A model generated the notes under the pieces. The model was given only the letters and a program-made list of their open reading frames with translations. It did no database searches and was not told the origin of the DNA. This document shows, piece by piece, positions 13,101-24,210 of a DNA stretch of 64,000 nt. This DNA comes from Micractinium sp. NFX-FRZ (lineage: Eukaryota; Chlorophyta; Trebouxiophyceae; Chlorellales; Chlorellaceae), in contig JAPTJF010000014.1 in the NCBI GenBank assembly GCA_029339195.1, forward strand, positions 248,001 to 312,000, read 5' to 3'. Each line of letters begins with the position of its first letter. The first letter of the stretch is position 1. Made by a program: the position numbers and the translations under genes.

Positions 13101-16100
13101 AACAGCATGGATGCCTGCTGTGCTGTGTTGTGATGTGCTGTGCTGTGCTGCGCTGTGCCCTGCAGGACGCAGCAGTGCTTTGCTGTGAAGAAGGGCGTGG
13201 ACGGGTTCCTGGATGTGGCTCGCCAGACCTTCTGCCGCGTCACTGAGCAGGCGAGTGTGTGGTCCAGGGCATGGGTGGGCGCAAGGGGGAGGTGGTGCAG
13301 GATGCCAGAGAGGCTGCGCAACAAGAGCTGCAACTAATGGAGTCAGCAGCGCAGGGATTCGTCAACTGGTCGGGCCAGTGTGTTGCCCAGGTGTGCCACC
13401 GTGCATCCTGACCCACTGTCTACCCTGGGCTGGAAACTCCCTCGGTCCATTTTATGCCCACCCTGCCCGCCACCCCGCCTCCCCCTCTCTTCTGTCTCCA
13501 CAGGTGCACGAGCTTGCAGGGCAGCTGCGGGAGCAGCACCGCCTGCCAGACATGCAGGTGCGGTACACCGCCAAGCGAGGCTTCCACCTCCAGCTGGGCG
13601 GTGGTGCCGGCGGCGGCCCCGGCGGGCGCGGCGGGCGTGGCGGGCGCGGCGGCGGCGGCGGTGGGCGGCAGAAGCACCCGCGGCACCTTGAAGAGGATGG
13701 CACCAAGGAGGGGAGCGCCTGGGAGGAGGATGGCAGCGGCAGGCCGGAGCCCAGCGTGCAGCAAGGGCAGGAGGCATCGGCAGCGCATGGCGGCGGCGTT
13801 CGCGGCGGCGGGCAGGCGGGCGCAGTTGTGCGCATGCCCCCTGGGTTTGTGGTGCTGCAGCGGTCGGCGCGGGCGGTGCAGGCCACTACCAATGAGCTAA
13901 ACGCGCTCAACTCTCGCCTGAGGGACGCCTCCAATGACTGCCTGGTGCTGACGGAGCAGGTAGGCTGGTGCCGCTGGCTGGGACGGGATGAGGTGGTCTC
14001 GAAGGCTTAGGGTATTGTTGTGGGTCGGCAGGGAGGGGCACCTGGCACTGTGGATAACACTCCCACAAGCAGGCCGCTAGCACAGGCATATGCCAACCGA
14101 TCCCCCAGCTGCCCTGCCCCGCCCTGCCCCGCACTGCTCTCTCCACCCGTTCGTCTCAGACGTCCACCAGGCCTGCCTATTTTGTCTGCCTGCCTCCGCC
14201 TGCCAGACCCACGCTGCCACCTCGCCCACCCTGCCTCCCCCTGCCACCCCGCCCCAGGTGCTGGAGGGCCTCTCCTCACGCGTGGTCTCCACCTACCTGC
14301 CCCTGCTGCACCGCCTGGTGGACGCCATCTCCCTGCTCGACATGCTGGCTGGCTTCAGCCTGGTTGCCAGCGGCAGCGGCAGCAGCAGTGGCAAGGGGGG
14401 CAAGGGCGGGGCGCTGGCCGCCACAACCAGCTCAGTGCGGCAGTATGTGAGGCCCGTGCTCACAGAGGGTGGGCCTATAGCGCTGGTGGAGGCGAGGCAC
14501 CCGGTGCTGGATTGTTTGGACGAGGCGTACCAGCCCAACGACACGTTCCTGGCGCTCAACTCCTCGTTCCACGTCATCACGGGTCAGTGGGGGGCGGGAC
14601 AGGAGCGGGGATGGGCAGGCTGTTGGCAGAGGGTGGTTGCCGGTTGCTGCCGACGTGTAAAGTGGAGGCTTCTGAGAGGCTGTGATCTGGGCCCTGCGGC
14701 GGGGGCATGGAGCAGCGTGTCATCGGGGAGGCAGGCAGGGTGGCCGCTGCCCTCCCTGAGCACACTGTGGCACGCCTCCCCTGCCACACGTGCTCAGCTG
14801 CTCGCAACGCCCCCGCATCTTGTGTGGCTGATGGCGCCCAAGACTGCCTGCCCCTCGCTGCCCATGCGCCAACATGAGCGGCAACTCTACCAACCTGTGC
14901 CAGGCGGCCGCACTATCTGTCAGTGCCTTCCCACTGCCATTCATGCCTTGCCTGCAGGCCCCTTCATCAGCGGCAAATCCACTTACCTGCGCCAGTTTGC
15001 TGCGACATCCCACCTGCCTCCCCACTGCTGTTCATCCGCCTGCAGGCCCCAACATGAGCGGCAAGTCCACCTACCTGCGCCAGGTGGCGCTGTGCGTGGT
15101 GGCCGCCCAGGTCGGCGCCTACGTGCCCGCCGCCTTTGCCAGCCTGCCGCCGCGCGACCGCCTGCTGTCCCGGCTGGGAACAGGGGACTCACTGGAGACC
15201 TGCTCATCGTCCTTCATGGTGGAGATGCAGGTGGGGCGTGGCCCGTGGTGGGAGGGTGGGTGGGGGGTGGGGGGTGCCTGGCTGAGGGGAGGTGGAGCCG
15301 TGTGTGGGTTTGTGCTGGCCGTGGTGAGTGCGGTGGGGCGGAAGGGGGGTATAGGGAGGAGGGTCCTTGGACACCTGCATACTACGTGCGGGTCCTGGCT
15401 GCGATCAGGTGGGTGTGGCAATTGAAACACGGGCTTGCGGTGTTGATGTGGTGTGGTGTGGGCACACTGGAGGAGGTATCCTAGCAGCTGGGGGGACCCA
15501 GTCACCTCCCCACCGTCTGGCAATTCTCCTGCCTTCCTTGCACTCCTTAAACCCCCCTCTCCCCACCTCCCTCTCCTCCTGTCCCCCCACCCTCTTGACT
15601 CTGCCTCTCCACGGCAGGAGGTGGCCTACATCCTGGGCGCCGCCACCCCCAACAGCCTGGTGCTCATCGACGAACTGGGGCGGGCCACCAGCACCGCAGA
15701 CGGCGTGGGCATCGCCTGGGCGGTATCTGAATGCCTCATCGGGGTGGGGGTGCCCACCCTGTTTGCCACCCACTTTGCTCAGCTGACTGAGCTGGCGGCC
15801 CTGTACCCAGCGGCCAAAGCGTGGCACTTTGACGTGGGTGACGTGGCGGGGCGCCGTGCGCTGGATTTCTCGTGGAGGCTCCAGACGGGCGCCAGCGGGG
15901 CGGGGCATTACGGGCTGCTGCTGGCCGGGGCGGTGGGCTTCCCGCCGGAGGTGGTGGCGGCGGCAGAGGAGGTGGTGCAAGGTGGGTGCAGAGCGGGTTG
16001 GTGGCGCGGGCATGGGGCAAGGAGGGGCAAGCGCAGCAGGGGGCGTGTCATGCTCTGCACGCTTGCGCCCGTGCACACCATCATGCAAGCAGCAACAGTT

Positions 16101-16546
16101 GTGGTCGCTACCCTGGGTACCCTCCCGCTTGCTGCGATTGCTGTGTGTGATGCCACACTGCTCTACAGCACGGGGGCTGCGCTATGTTGACTCACCCTCT
16201 TCTTCCTTGCCCGCCGCCCTTCCCATCCCTCCCCTACCCTGCAGCCCTAGACGCCAGCGAGGAGCAGCGGGTGTGCGCCTATGCCACACCCGGCTCAGCT
16301 GAGCTGGAAACTGTGTATGACATAGTCCAGAAGCTGGCCTGTGTGGCACAAAGCTTTGCTGCCAGCGGGGGCGGGGGCGGTGGCGATGCAGATGGAGGCG
16401 GAGCGGAAGACGCTGGCGGCGTGGCAGGGGAGCGCGAGAGGGAGCGAGGGGTGCGTGCGCTGCAGAGGCAGCTGAAGGCTCTGCAGCTGGAGGCGCGGGA
16501 GGCTCTGGCTGCGGTGCGGGAGGAGCAGGGGCCGCCGGCGCTGTGA
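10178..16546 (+). CDS. MSH4: MutS homolog 4, meiotic crossover factor
   Basis: MSH4 pairs with MSH5 as a sliding clamp that stabilises Holliday-junction intermediates in meiosis; it does not take part in mismatch repair. Fourteen exons join in frame to 932 residues: 10178-10362, 10516-10613, 10743-10917, 11204-11375, 11695-11787, 12012-12101, 12274-12352, 12716-12904, 13165-13250, 13504-13959, 14258-14582, 15046-15230, 15618-15981, 16245-16546. Walker A is [13 protein letters not shown] (about 650-662). Walker B is [10 protein letters not shown] with Asp-Glu near 729-730. TLFATHF carries the switch His. [20 protein letters not shown] and [15 protein letters not shown] match MSH4 rather than MSH2, MSH5 or MSH6, and the mismatch-binding N-terminal domain is missing, as expected. 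Oddities: an RGG-rich insert at about 421-500, a GC donor after 13250, and decoy copies of exons 8 and 12 in the preceding introns. Exon 7/8 could also join as 12350/12711, still in frame. Confidence 0.94.
12550..12766 (+). repeat. duplicated 5' edge of MSH4 exon 8
   Basis: The start of exon 8 (from 12717, coding [14 protein letters not shown]) has an imperfect copy at 12550-12600 in the intron before it, which would read [17 protein letters not shown]. The offset is 167 bp. The copy lacks an obvious AG just before it, so it probably is not spliced in. Confidence 0.85.
14862..15094 (+). repeat. triplicated Walker A exon edge in MSH4
   Basis: Three imperfect copies of the first 40-50 bp of exon 12 lie in tandem. 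Copy A is near 14862-14912 and reads [10 protein letters not shown]. Copy B starts at 14958 and reads [13 protein letters not shown] after its own CTGCAG acceptor. Copy C, from 15046, is the real exon, [16 protein letters not shown]. Spacing is about 92 and 88 bp. Only C runs on into the full exon with a donor at 15231. Reading through B puts C out of frame. Confidence 0.92.
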
Positions 16547-16659
16547 GCGGCGCAGCGCAGCGCACCACAGCGCCGCCGGCTGTGACAGCGGTGCCGTGCT
16601 GCGGTGCTGGCTGGCACCTGGACAGCTGCTGGTGATGCTATCTTGCATTTACATAAAGC

Positions 16660-16664
16660 TGTAA
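16660..16664 (+). terminator. candidate MSH4 poly(A) signal TGTAA
   Basis: TGTAA lies 114 bp after the MSH4 stop and only 3 bp before the glucuronokinase ATG. Cleavage 10-20 bp downstream would fall inside the next coding region. Confidence 0.5.
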
Positions 16665-16667
16665 ATT

Positions 16668-18716
16668 ATGAGTGTCACGGCCCTTGCAGACGGCAGCCTA
16701 CGCTCCCGCGTGAGCGCGAGAGTGGGCCTTCTCGGTAACCCGAGCGACGGCTTTGGCGGGGCCGTGATCGCCTTCAGCCTGGCGAATTTTGCTGCCGAGG
16801 TGCGGCGGGAAGCCTGATGGAACCACACCTGACACCCTGGCCCGCCTCCCGCCCGCCGCCCGCTCACCGCCCCCTGCGCGCACCCACAGGGCAGGTCACG
16901 CTCACCCCCTCGCCCACCCTGCGCTTTCTGCCCAACCCGGAGTGCGACCCCCAAGAGTTCGAGGGTCTTCAGGGCCTGGTTAGCCACATCCGCAGCTGCG
17001 GTGAGGGGCCCGGCCTGTGGGGCCTGTTCAATGCGCCAATGCATGCACAGCAAGCTGCCAGCGTGTGCCGCCACACTTAGCCCCCATCACACCTACTGTG
17101 TCTCCCTTCCCAAATGTCCCGCCTAAGGAGCGGTGAGCCAACCTGACCACACCTCTATTGTCAGGCAACTGAGGCGGCGTGCGCACCCTGCAGACCTCCC
17201 TTCCAAGGGGGTGCGTCTGCATTAGCAGAGGCTGGCCGTTCCCACCTTGCTTGTAACTCCTCCACCCGCTTGCAGGCTACTATGGCGGCGTGCGCATCCT
17301 GCAGGCCATGTGCAAGCGCTTCTGGGAGCGCTGCCAGCAGGGCGGCATCCAGCTGGCGCCAGCCGGGCCCTTCTCTCTCTCCTACACAACCGACATACCC
17401 CGACAGGCAAGCCAGCTGGGCTGTGTGAGGGCCCTGTTTCGGGTTGCGAGCTGCGCAGCTCATGTGCCGTGTTATTCAGACCTGCCCAGCCCCACCCACC
17501 ATATTTGCAACCCTGGCGTCTAGACCCACGGTGCCTCCCGCTGTCCCGCACCAATTGCCTCCCTCCCTGCCTGCCACAGAGCGGCCTCAGCGGCTCCTCC
17601 GCCCTGGCCTGCGCCACGCTCAACTGCCTGCTGCGGCACTACGGGGCAGAGGGTCAGGTGCCCGTGGTGGTGAGGCCCCAGCTAATTTTGGAGGCGGAGC
17701 AGGAGCTGGGGATCACTGCAGGGCTGCAGGACCGCGTTGCGCAGGTGGGGTGGGGTTGGGTGGGGTTGAGGTGGAGTGGGCAGACGGGCGAGTGGGTCCT
17801 TGCCATGCTGCCCGCCGGCTTCCGTGCATGCTTGCTTTCCCGCCTGCTCTTCTACCGCCCAGTGGGCCCTCCATCCCTCCCGCCCACACCCTCTCCTGCC
17901 CCTCTTGTGATCCCCAGGTGTACGGCGGCCTGCTGCACATGGATTTTGACCCAGCATACATGCAAGCCCGCGGGCACGGTCGCTACCAGACTCTCCACCC
18001 CGCCCTGCTGCCGCCCCTGCACCTCATCTACCCCGCCGCCCCACCCGACGCCGGCAAGGACAGCGGCGTCGTGCACTCCGATGTAAAGCAGCGCTGGCTG
18101 GCGGGAGATGAGGAGGCCAGGTGCGGTTGGTGGAGCATACATGCAGGGTGTACCACGACTGAGCCCTGTTGCCTGTGTGTGCGTGTGTTCTGGCTCAAGC
18201 GCCACAGCGACTCGCTTGCCAATGGGGCGGAGCTACAAGTGCACCGCATTTCAAGTTTTGAATTTCGATCCATCTGGTCCCGTTGACTGCTCCGTGTGCT
18301 TCTCATGCCAAATGCCGACCTGCTGACACCCACTGAAGCAATCCATGCTGCGCTGCAGGGAGGCGATGGCGCAGATTGCGGTGCTGGCGGGGCAGGGCAG
18401 GGAGGCCCTGCTGGCGCACAACTACCGCCAGCTGGCGGAGCTGATGCGCCAAAACTTCCGGCTGCGGCGGCGCCTGTATGGGGACGCTGTGGTTGGGGCT
18501 GGCAGCCTGGCAATGGTTGAGGCTGCAGAGTCGGTGGGTGCTGCAGCCAAGCTGACGGGCAGCGGAGGTGCGGTGGTGGCACTGTGCCCCGAGGATGTGG
18601 ACAGCGGCAGCGAGGAAAGTGGGGAGCAGGCGGAGCGGCTGCGGGCGGCGTGCCGGCAGAGAGGCCTGCGGTGTGTGCGTGTGCAAGTGGGGCCGCAGCT
18701 TCACGCGTGTGGATGA
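16668..18716 (+). CDS. GLCAK: glucuronokinase (GHMP kinase)
   Basis: Phosphorylates D-glucuronate at C1 with ATP. The product is turned into UDP-glucuronate, a precursor of cell-wall sugars, in the plant salvage route from myo-inositol. Six exons (16668-16799, 16895-17000, 17276-17406, 17580-17744, 17918-18120, 18359-18716) give 364 residues, the usual length. Diagnostic stretches shared with plant glucuronokinases are ARVGLLGNPSDGFGG, GYYGGVRILQAMCK, SLSYTTDIPRQSGLSGSSA (the GHMP ATP-binding loop), ELGITAGLQDRVAQVYGG and AAKLTGSGGAVVALCPE. The start is the first ATG; an in-frame TAA sits 3 bp upstream of it. The third intron begins with GC. A decoy copy of the exon 3 start lies 111 bp upstream of that exon. 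The start lies just 121 bp after the MSH4 stop. Confidence 0.95.
17163..17310 (+). repeat. duplicated 5' edge of glucuronokinase exon 3
   Basis: The acceptor and first 30 bp of exon 3 (from 17276) recur at 17163-17195. The copy keeps the AG acceptor and the block GGCGGCGTGCGCA, but has a TGA where the exon codes Tyr, so its use would truncate the protein. Confidence 0.85.
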
Positions 18717-19001
18717 GCTGTGCCATTGCCAAGATGCAGGGCTGCCCGTCAAATTTAATGCACCCACAGACAGATTGCGGGTTCAAGATGGGATGGCAGT
18801 GCTCACCCTGGTGCCCGGTTCCGCCTGTTGTGCCTTTGAATTACACGGTAGCGACTCCCTTGAAAGGGGTTGGGGAAGCAACCAGGCACAGCCAAGTCAA
18901 GCACTGATGGGGCACGTGGTGGTAGGAAGACAGTAACACGAGCTGACTGGATGCAGGGGCTACTAGGCTCATCAAGCTGCCGCTGCTGCCAGTGCTGCCA
19001 G

Positions 19002-19033
<32 letters not shown>

Positions 19034-19057
19034 CAGCCTCAGCCTCAGGCGCAGCGC
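18717..19057. other. convergent gap with CTG microsatellite and minus-strand TGTAA
   Basis: The glucuronokinase and the DUF4504-like gene converge here. TTACA at 18841-18845 is TGTAA on the minus strand, about 210 bp past the DUF4504-like stop. A run of CTG triplets lies at about 19005-19030. No gene seen. Confidence 0.5.
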
Positions 19058-20390
19058 TCACAGCGCCACGGGGCGGGGCGGCTGCGACACGATGCTCAGC
19101 TGCAGCCGCTGCCACGTGACCAGCCGCCCCCCGGGCGCAGCGCTCGCAGCGCGGTGCGCACCCTCCAGCCTGGCTCGCCACGCCTGCCGGCACGCCTCCC
19201 ACTCTGGCTCCCCTGCCAGCTCAGCAGGCACTGAAAAGCCTAGCAGCGGCTGCCCCTCCAGCTGCGGCACGCCAGGTGGCAGCGCTGCCAGCTGGCAGGC
19301 CACAGTGTGCAGGCACAGGCTGCCGCTGGACAGGCCTCGGCTGGCTGCCTGGGCGCCCTCCAGGTTGTGGCAGAGGTAGAGGGCGGGGTATCCCAGCAGG
19401 AAGCCGCTGGCAGTGGGCGGGACCACGTGCCGCCAGCCGGGGATGCTCTTTGCCTGCACCACCACCGGCAGCGGTGCGACGCCCCTGCTGCCTGCGCTGC
19501 CGCCCCTGCTGGTGTTGCTGCCGTTGCTGCAGCCAGCTCCTTGCTGCTGCTGCTGCTGCTGCTGCTGCCGCTCCACCGCTGCCAACAGGCCCGCCCGCAG
19601 CGCCTGTAGAGCGGCGGCGGCCGTGGTTGCGTCGCCCGCCGCTGCCCAGTGCGCATGTGGCCCCTCGAATGCAACAAACATGACCGGCGGGGGCTGCTGC
19701 TGCTGCTGGGAGTCGCCCTTGCTGCCTGCCGGAGCTGCCCCACCGACAGCCCCTGCCTGCTCTTCAGCTGCTGCTGGCAGCAGGTTATCCCCGCCTGCTG
19801 ATTTTGCAGCGCCTCCCCCTGCCAGGTCAGCGCCCTCCCCTGCCACCTCAGCGCGTCCCCCTGCCAGCTGAGCACCCAGGTCTGGCAGCGCCTGCGGCCG
19901 CACCAGATAGCAGCAGTCGTTGAGCACAGCCACGCAGCACTGCTGTGCCGCCTCACCCAGGCGCAGCGCCGCAGCCACCGCAGCCGCCGCTGCTGCCAGC
20001 TGCTCGGCTGGCAGGGCTCCGTAGTCGAGCATGAAAGCGGGGCGGAGGCCGGTCAGGACAGCCAGGATATCACGGAAGAGGCGGGGGCAGGCGGCCCGCA
20101 GCTGCCGGCCGGCGCCCGCCGCCTGCTGCCAAGTGGTGGGGGGGGAGGGAGGGCGGTGAGGGGAGGGGAGCGTCAGAGAGGCACGGGGCGACCCAACTGC
20201 GAGCAGCAGTGCAGGCAAATGCCGGCGCAGCGCGGCGCAGCAGACGGCAGGAGAGCGGGCGGGCGGGGCGGCAGGTGGGCAGGCGGTGCACAGTAGGGTG
20301 CCGGAGGCTGCCAGCACCCACCTTGGCAAGACCTTCATACGCAGCCCGCACCGCTGATGCCGCTGCTGTATCCGCTGATGCCGCCGCCAT
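19058..20390 (-). CDS. UPF0739/DUF4504-like protein (C1orf74 family)
   Basis: Two exons, 20390-20322 and 20125-19058, give 378 residues. Exon 1 is only 23 codons. The conserved-looking parts are RDILAVLTGLRPAFMLDYG near residues 40-60, LNDCCYLVRP, GFLLGYPALYLCHN and GQPLLGFSVP near the C-terminus. From memory these resemble the animal C1orf74/UPF0739 family of unknown function. The middle is low-complexity with Gln runs coded by CAG repeats and short tandem LAGG/LTWQGE-like units. No signal peptide or membrane span was seen. The start codon lies 13 bp after the stop of the upstream BLOC1S1-like gene, so the two may share one transcript. Family is moderately sure; function unknown. Confidence 0.65.
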
Positions 20391-20403
20391 GCCCGTGCCG
20401 CTC

Positions 20404-21094
20404 CTACCTGCCGCCCTGCGCGCCCGCGCCTGCCCCCGCGCCGCCCGCCCGCCGCTGCGCCTGCTGTGCCTGCTGCGCCGCCTGGATGCGCCCCAGGGTC
20501 GAGCTGATCTCTGAAATCTCTCCTTCAATCACCGAAAGGAACTGCTCCAAATCTCCAAAAAGCAGCGCCTGCTTCTCTAGGTCTTGCACCGCCTTGCCCA
20601 GAGTGGCAACGTCTTTGTCTGCCGACACCGCTGCCTTGCGCAGAGCCTTGAGCTCTCCACCCACCCGCTCCTGCCGGTGAAAGACCGCCTCGGCGCCTGC
20701 GTTCTGCTCGCGTGCCGCCGCTGTCGCAAGCTCCGCTGCTCCACGCTTGGCGGCTGCGGTGGCACGGGCTGCAGGGAAGGGAGAGTGGCGCGAAGCGTGG
20801 GTCACTTCGTCGGGCGATTGGGACTGATGGAGAGTCACGAGTGGGACTAGCACGCTTCAGTGCTTCCCCGACACCACTATGCTGCACTTGCAAGCCTCCA
20901 ACGCATCATCTACATCACAAACTTGGCGTTGGGACGGCTTCGACGTGCCAGGGCGGGTGCGCCTTTGGGCACAGTTATTGGCAGCGAGCGAATATACTAT
21001 GGCAGAGAAATGCATTTCCCGCCACCATCTCACCCGAGTCCCTGCTCAGCTCCGCCTGCCTCGCTCTGTAGGCTGCAAGTGCGTCCGCAAACAT
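20404..21094 (-). CDS. BLOC1S1: BLOC-1 subunit 1 (GCN5L1)-like coiled-coil protein
   Basis: Two exons, 21094-21034 and 20768-20404, give 141 residues, close to the usual size of 125-150. The N-terminal AYRARQAELSRD and ARATAAAKRGAAELATAA match the basic helix and Ala-rich helix of BLOC1S1. The C-terminal LLFGDLEQFLSVIEGEISEI matches the family's 'IGDVENWARSIELDM' signature region. The rest is predicted coiled coil. In animals and plants the protein belongs to BLOC-1/BORC-type complexes in endosome-lysosome trafficking, and has also been tied to mitochondrial protein acetylation. The tail is Ala/Gly/Gln low-complexity. It stops 13 bp before the DUF4504-like start. Assignment rests on motif resemblance, not on a search. 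Confidence 0.68.
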
Positions 21095-21750
21095 GGGCGG
21101 CCGGGCGCTGCCGGCTGCCGCCCGCAGGCGTCCGCCGCTGCCGCCTGCTGCTGCTGGCCTCGGGTCCGCCGGCTGCGCTGCAATCCGTTCACTCCCGAAA
21201 ATCGGATGGACCACCTGCGCCGCTACCGCGCTGCTAGCGAGCCGACAAAGACACCACAGCGCCAACCACCTCCTTCAGCGTCAATCGCTGCACAACACAA
21301 CTTGGAGACGAGGCGAAAATGCATATGCAGCTAGCAGAGGAGTCTGGAACTGCTCTGTACGTGTTAGGGTTTCCAGGCTCCGTCTCCTCGTCATTCAGCT
21401 GTACAATTTACCGCCTGGTGATGTTGTGACCAGAGACTAGACGAGTGCGAAAGAAGAATGCCGCAATGGGGATGAGGGCGTCCCCGCCCCAACCTTGGTG
21501 CCGCCATCCCCCCGTCGCGGGCGGGGCGCTCAACTTGTTGCCGTGCCCAGCTACTCCTCCCCTGTTGCACAAACACATCATTCAGCATTTTACAAGAAAT
21601 GAAATGCGGGTGCAGTCACAAGCTTGAGGCATTCACAGTGGGGCAGAGGGTCGACAGACGGGAGCACAGAACAACGAGGGATGGCAGGGCAACAAGAAGA
21701 CAGGCATGCGTTTGTTTGATGTCGGCCTGGGGCACGGCCAGCGCTCTTTG

Positions 21751-21755
21751 TTACA
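21751..21755 (-). terminator. candidate poly(A) signal TGTAA for plastid-type gene A
   Basis: TTACA on the plus strand reads TGTAA on the minus strand, 15 bp after the stop at 21771. A second use further on is possible. Confidence 0.5.
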
Positions 21756-21770
21756 TGCTTTGCCCCAGAC

Positions 21771-23316
21771 TCACGACGTGGCCGCTGCCGCTGGAGCCAC
21801 CGCCTCAGCTTCCGCCTGGATGCCCTCCAGCTTCCCCAGCAGCTCCTCCCTGCCTGCCGCCCCCTCCGGCTGCCGCTTCACGTCTGCCAGCATGCGCGAG
21901 AGCAGGGAGAAGAAGTAGCGGTCGTTCATGGACAGCCGCTCTGCTGACTCGGGCGCGGCCAGGACCTGCAGGGGAGTGGAGGACGCAGGGAGAGGCAGGA
22001 TTTGGAGGCAGGAATGAGGCAGGATGAAGGATTAGCGCTCGCGGGTCAGCATACGTCGCTAAGGAGATGTGGGTGCAACCAGCGCCTGCAATGGGCGAGG
22101 GGACCAGGGCGGGTGAGTGGACGGGGAGGTGGGCCGCAGGGCAACAGGCAGGCCAAGCTGAGCTGGCAAGCGCGAACAAGGGCTCCACATGCTTGGCACA
22201 GGACAATTGTAGGGCAGCAGGTTGCAGTGTGCAGGCGGAAGAGCGTGATGCATGCACCCCGCGGCAGCCATCTTCCCGCCCGCAGGCGTCCCTCCAAAGC
22301 CCACCTGCGCCCGCTGCTCCGCGCCCTCCGCCGCCAGCAGCCGGTTGAGCAGCTGGATCTCCGGGCGCAGCGTGGCCTGCTTGGCTTCAAACGCCGCCTT
22401 CAGGGCAGCTTCCAGCCGCGCCACCACGTCGCCCTCACCCTCCTTCTTTGCCTGGGGTGATTCCAGGAAGAAAGCAGGGGGAGTGGGAGGGCGTGGGGCA
22501 CAGCCCAGGTTGAGGATACGGGGAGGCTACACAATGGGCCACTGCCGGCAATATAGCCAGCAGAAGCCCCACTGGGTGGAGAGGGCGGATGAGCCGGTGT
22601 GCAGCGGCCGCGCTGCTGCCGGCACGTGCCCGCATCCCGTGAATTGTGCTGCGGCTATGTGGCATGAGGGCTTCCCCAACCCGGCCGCCAGGCAGTGCCG
22701 AGAACCAGAGCGCCAGCCCCGCATGCCCCTGCCAGCCATGCCCCCTGGGCCCTCCAGCCTTCCGCCCCGCTCACCATGGTGAGGTACGTGTTGGCGGTCC
22801 AGAAGAACTGCGGGGGGAGGGAAGCACAGGCAAGTAAGGTCATTGAGAAGTGCTCCGCACTTGTGGCTGCCAAACAGCTGGGCCCGTCCTCCCACCGCTC
22901 CGCCCCTCACTCCTCACCTGCTCATCCAAGCTGTCCACATAAGCGACCGCCACCTCAGCAGGGTCATCCGACTGCAGCAGCTTGGCCAGCATGTCGGTAG
23001 CTGCCAGCTGCTGCTGTCGGGAATCCCTGATTGTGTCCTGCATGCGGTGCGCAGTGCTCGAGGTGCCATCACCCGAGCTGCCGCGGCTGCCATCGCCGCT
23101 GCCCTTGCGCCCCTTGCGGCTCGAGCGGCACACCCAGGAAGCTGGCTGCCGCAGTTGTTGGGGGCGTAGGAGGCGTGGTGCTGAGCCTGTGTGCTGCTGC
23201 CTGCGCTGGCCAGCACGCTGGGGGCCTGCAGGAAGCGCAGAGCGGCGCGGCGTGGGCGGCGGCCCCTCACAGAACCCAGGGAGTGGCGGTGTCGCGCGCT
23301 GGCGGCGTACATACAT
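21771..23316 (-). CDS. conserved plastid-type protein A, function unknown
   Basis: Four exons (23316-22918, 22807-22775, 22451-22305, 21965-21771) give 257 residues. The first about 60 residues are rich in Arg, Pro, Ser and Gln and end near WVCRSS, which looks like a chloroplast transit peptide. The mature part is mostly helical: MLAKLLQSDDPAEVAVAYVD, FFWTANTYLTM (an 11-codon exon), AKQATLRPEIQLLNRLL and MNDRYFFSLLSRMLADVKR. The 'RPEIQLLN' helix recalls a plant chloroplast family of unknown function (At4g37920-like), from memory only. Its exon 3 is exactly 147 bp and phase 0, as in the next gene upstream, which is a diverged paralog. No enzyme motif seen. Confidence 0.72.
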
Positions 23317-24210
23317 ATCGAACTCTCACCATAGCTCAGGGCGCAGCGCTGCGCACAGCAGCCCGTCGCGGCCGACATATCTTTGTTGTCTATCCAACCC
23401 TTTCCCCACCCAGCAAGCCGTGATATGTTAGACGGTCCACTTCAGGTTGCTGATCACGCGGATTGTCAACCCCTTCTGAGAGAACACATCCTGACGCTGA
23501 GGTGCCGCCAGCGGGAGCGCTCTTGCCCACCAGCTGCTTGGGTGCTAGGTTACAAAGGCAATGCACACGTCATGCATAGGTACACTTGTTTGCTTCGAGT
23601 ACACATTTGTAATGCTGGGTATGGTGCGGGGCGCTAGGAGGATGAAGGGAGGTTGGAGGCGCGGGGCCGCAGGGGGACGTTCGTTTGGGGGCCGCGGCTC
23701 TGGAAGGTGCCTGCTGGCTGGGCGGGGAGATGAGGATCGAGCCTCGAGAGAACATGTTGAGAGAGGAAGGACAAAGGGCTGCTGTTTGGGAGGATGCCAG
23801 GGACGCGGGGGGCGGTTGCGTACAAGGGGGGGCGCTGAGAAGCAAGATATTGTGTTGGCATGAGGGAGGTGGGGGACCACAGGGCGGAGCAGGGGAGAAA
23901 AGAATAGGGGTGGGGTTGTATCACATCGCAACATGAGGCGGACGGGGCCCCAGGCATAGTAGGGGCAAAGGAGGTTCGACGGCGGCGGTGCGGCGGTGGC
24001 ATGCATGCTTGCGCTAATTCGTCTCGGGAGGTGGCCGGGAAAAGAAGACAGGGTGAAGACAGCCTTTTTATCATATGCTTGTAAGGTCGGTTTTTGTATG
24101 CTGCAAGCGGCGCAGGGCGGCTGGGGGGCACGAGCAGGTCGGCTGCCCGGTACCCTCTCACGGGCGGGGGCGGGGGGCAGGCAGGTGGGTGCTCGCGCGC
24201 GTTTCGGCGC

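Noticed and set aside
14090..15484. 464-codon plus-strand ORF over MSH4 exons 11-12
   Set aside because: It is MSH4 exon 11 read on through introns and the out-of-frame P-loop copies.
10178..16546. MSH5 or MSH2 as identity of the MutS gene
   Set aside because: [13 protein letters not shown] and [12 protein letters not shown] fit MSH4; MSH5 typically has a different P-loop context, and the MSH2/3/6 mismatch domain is absent.
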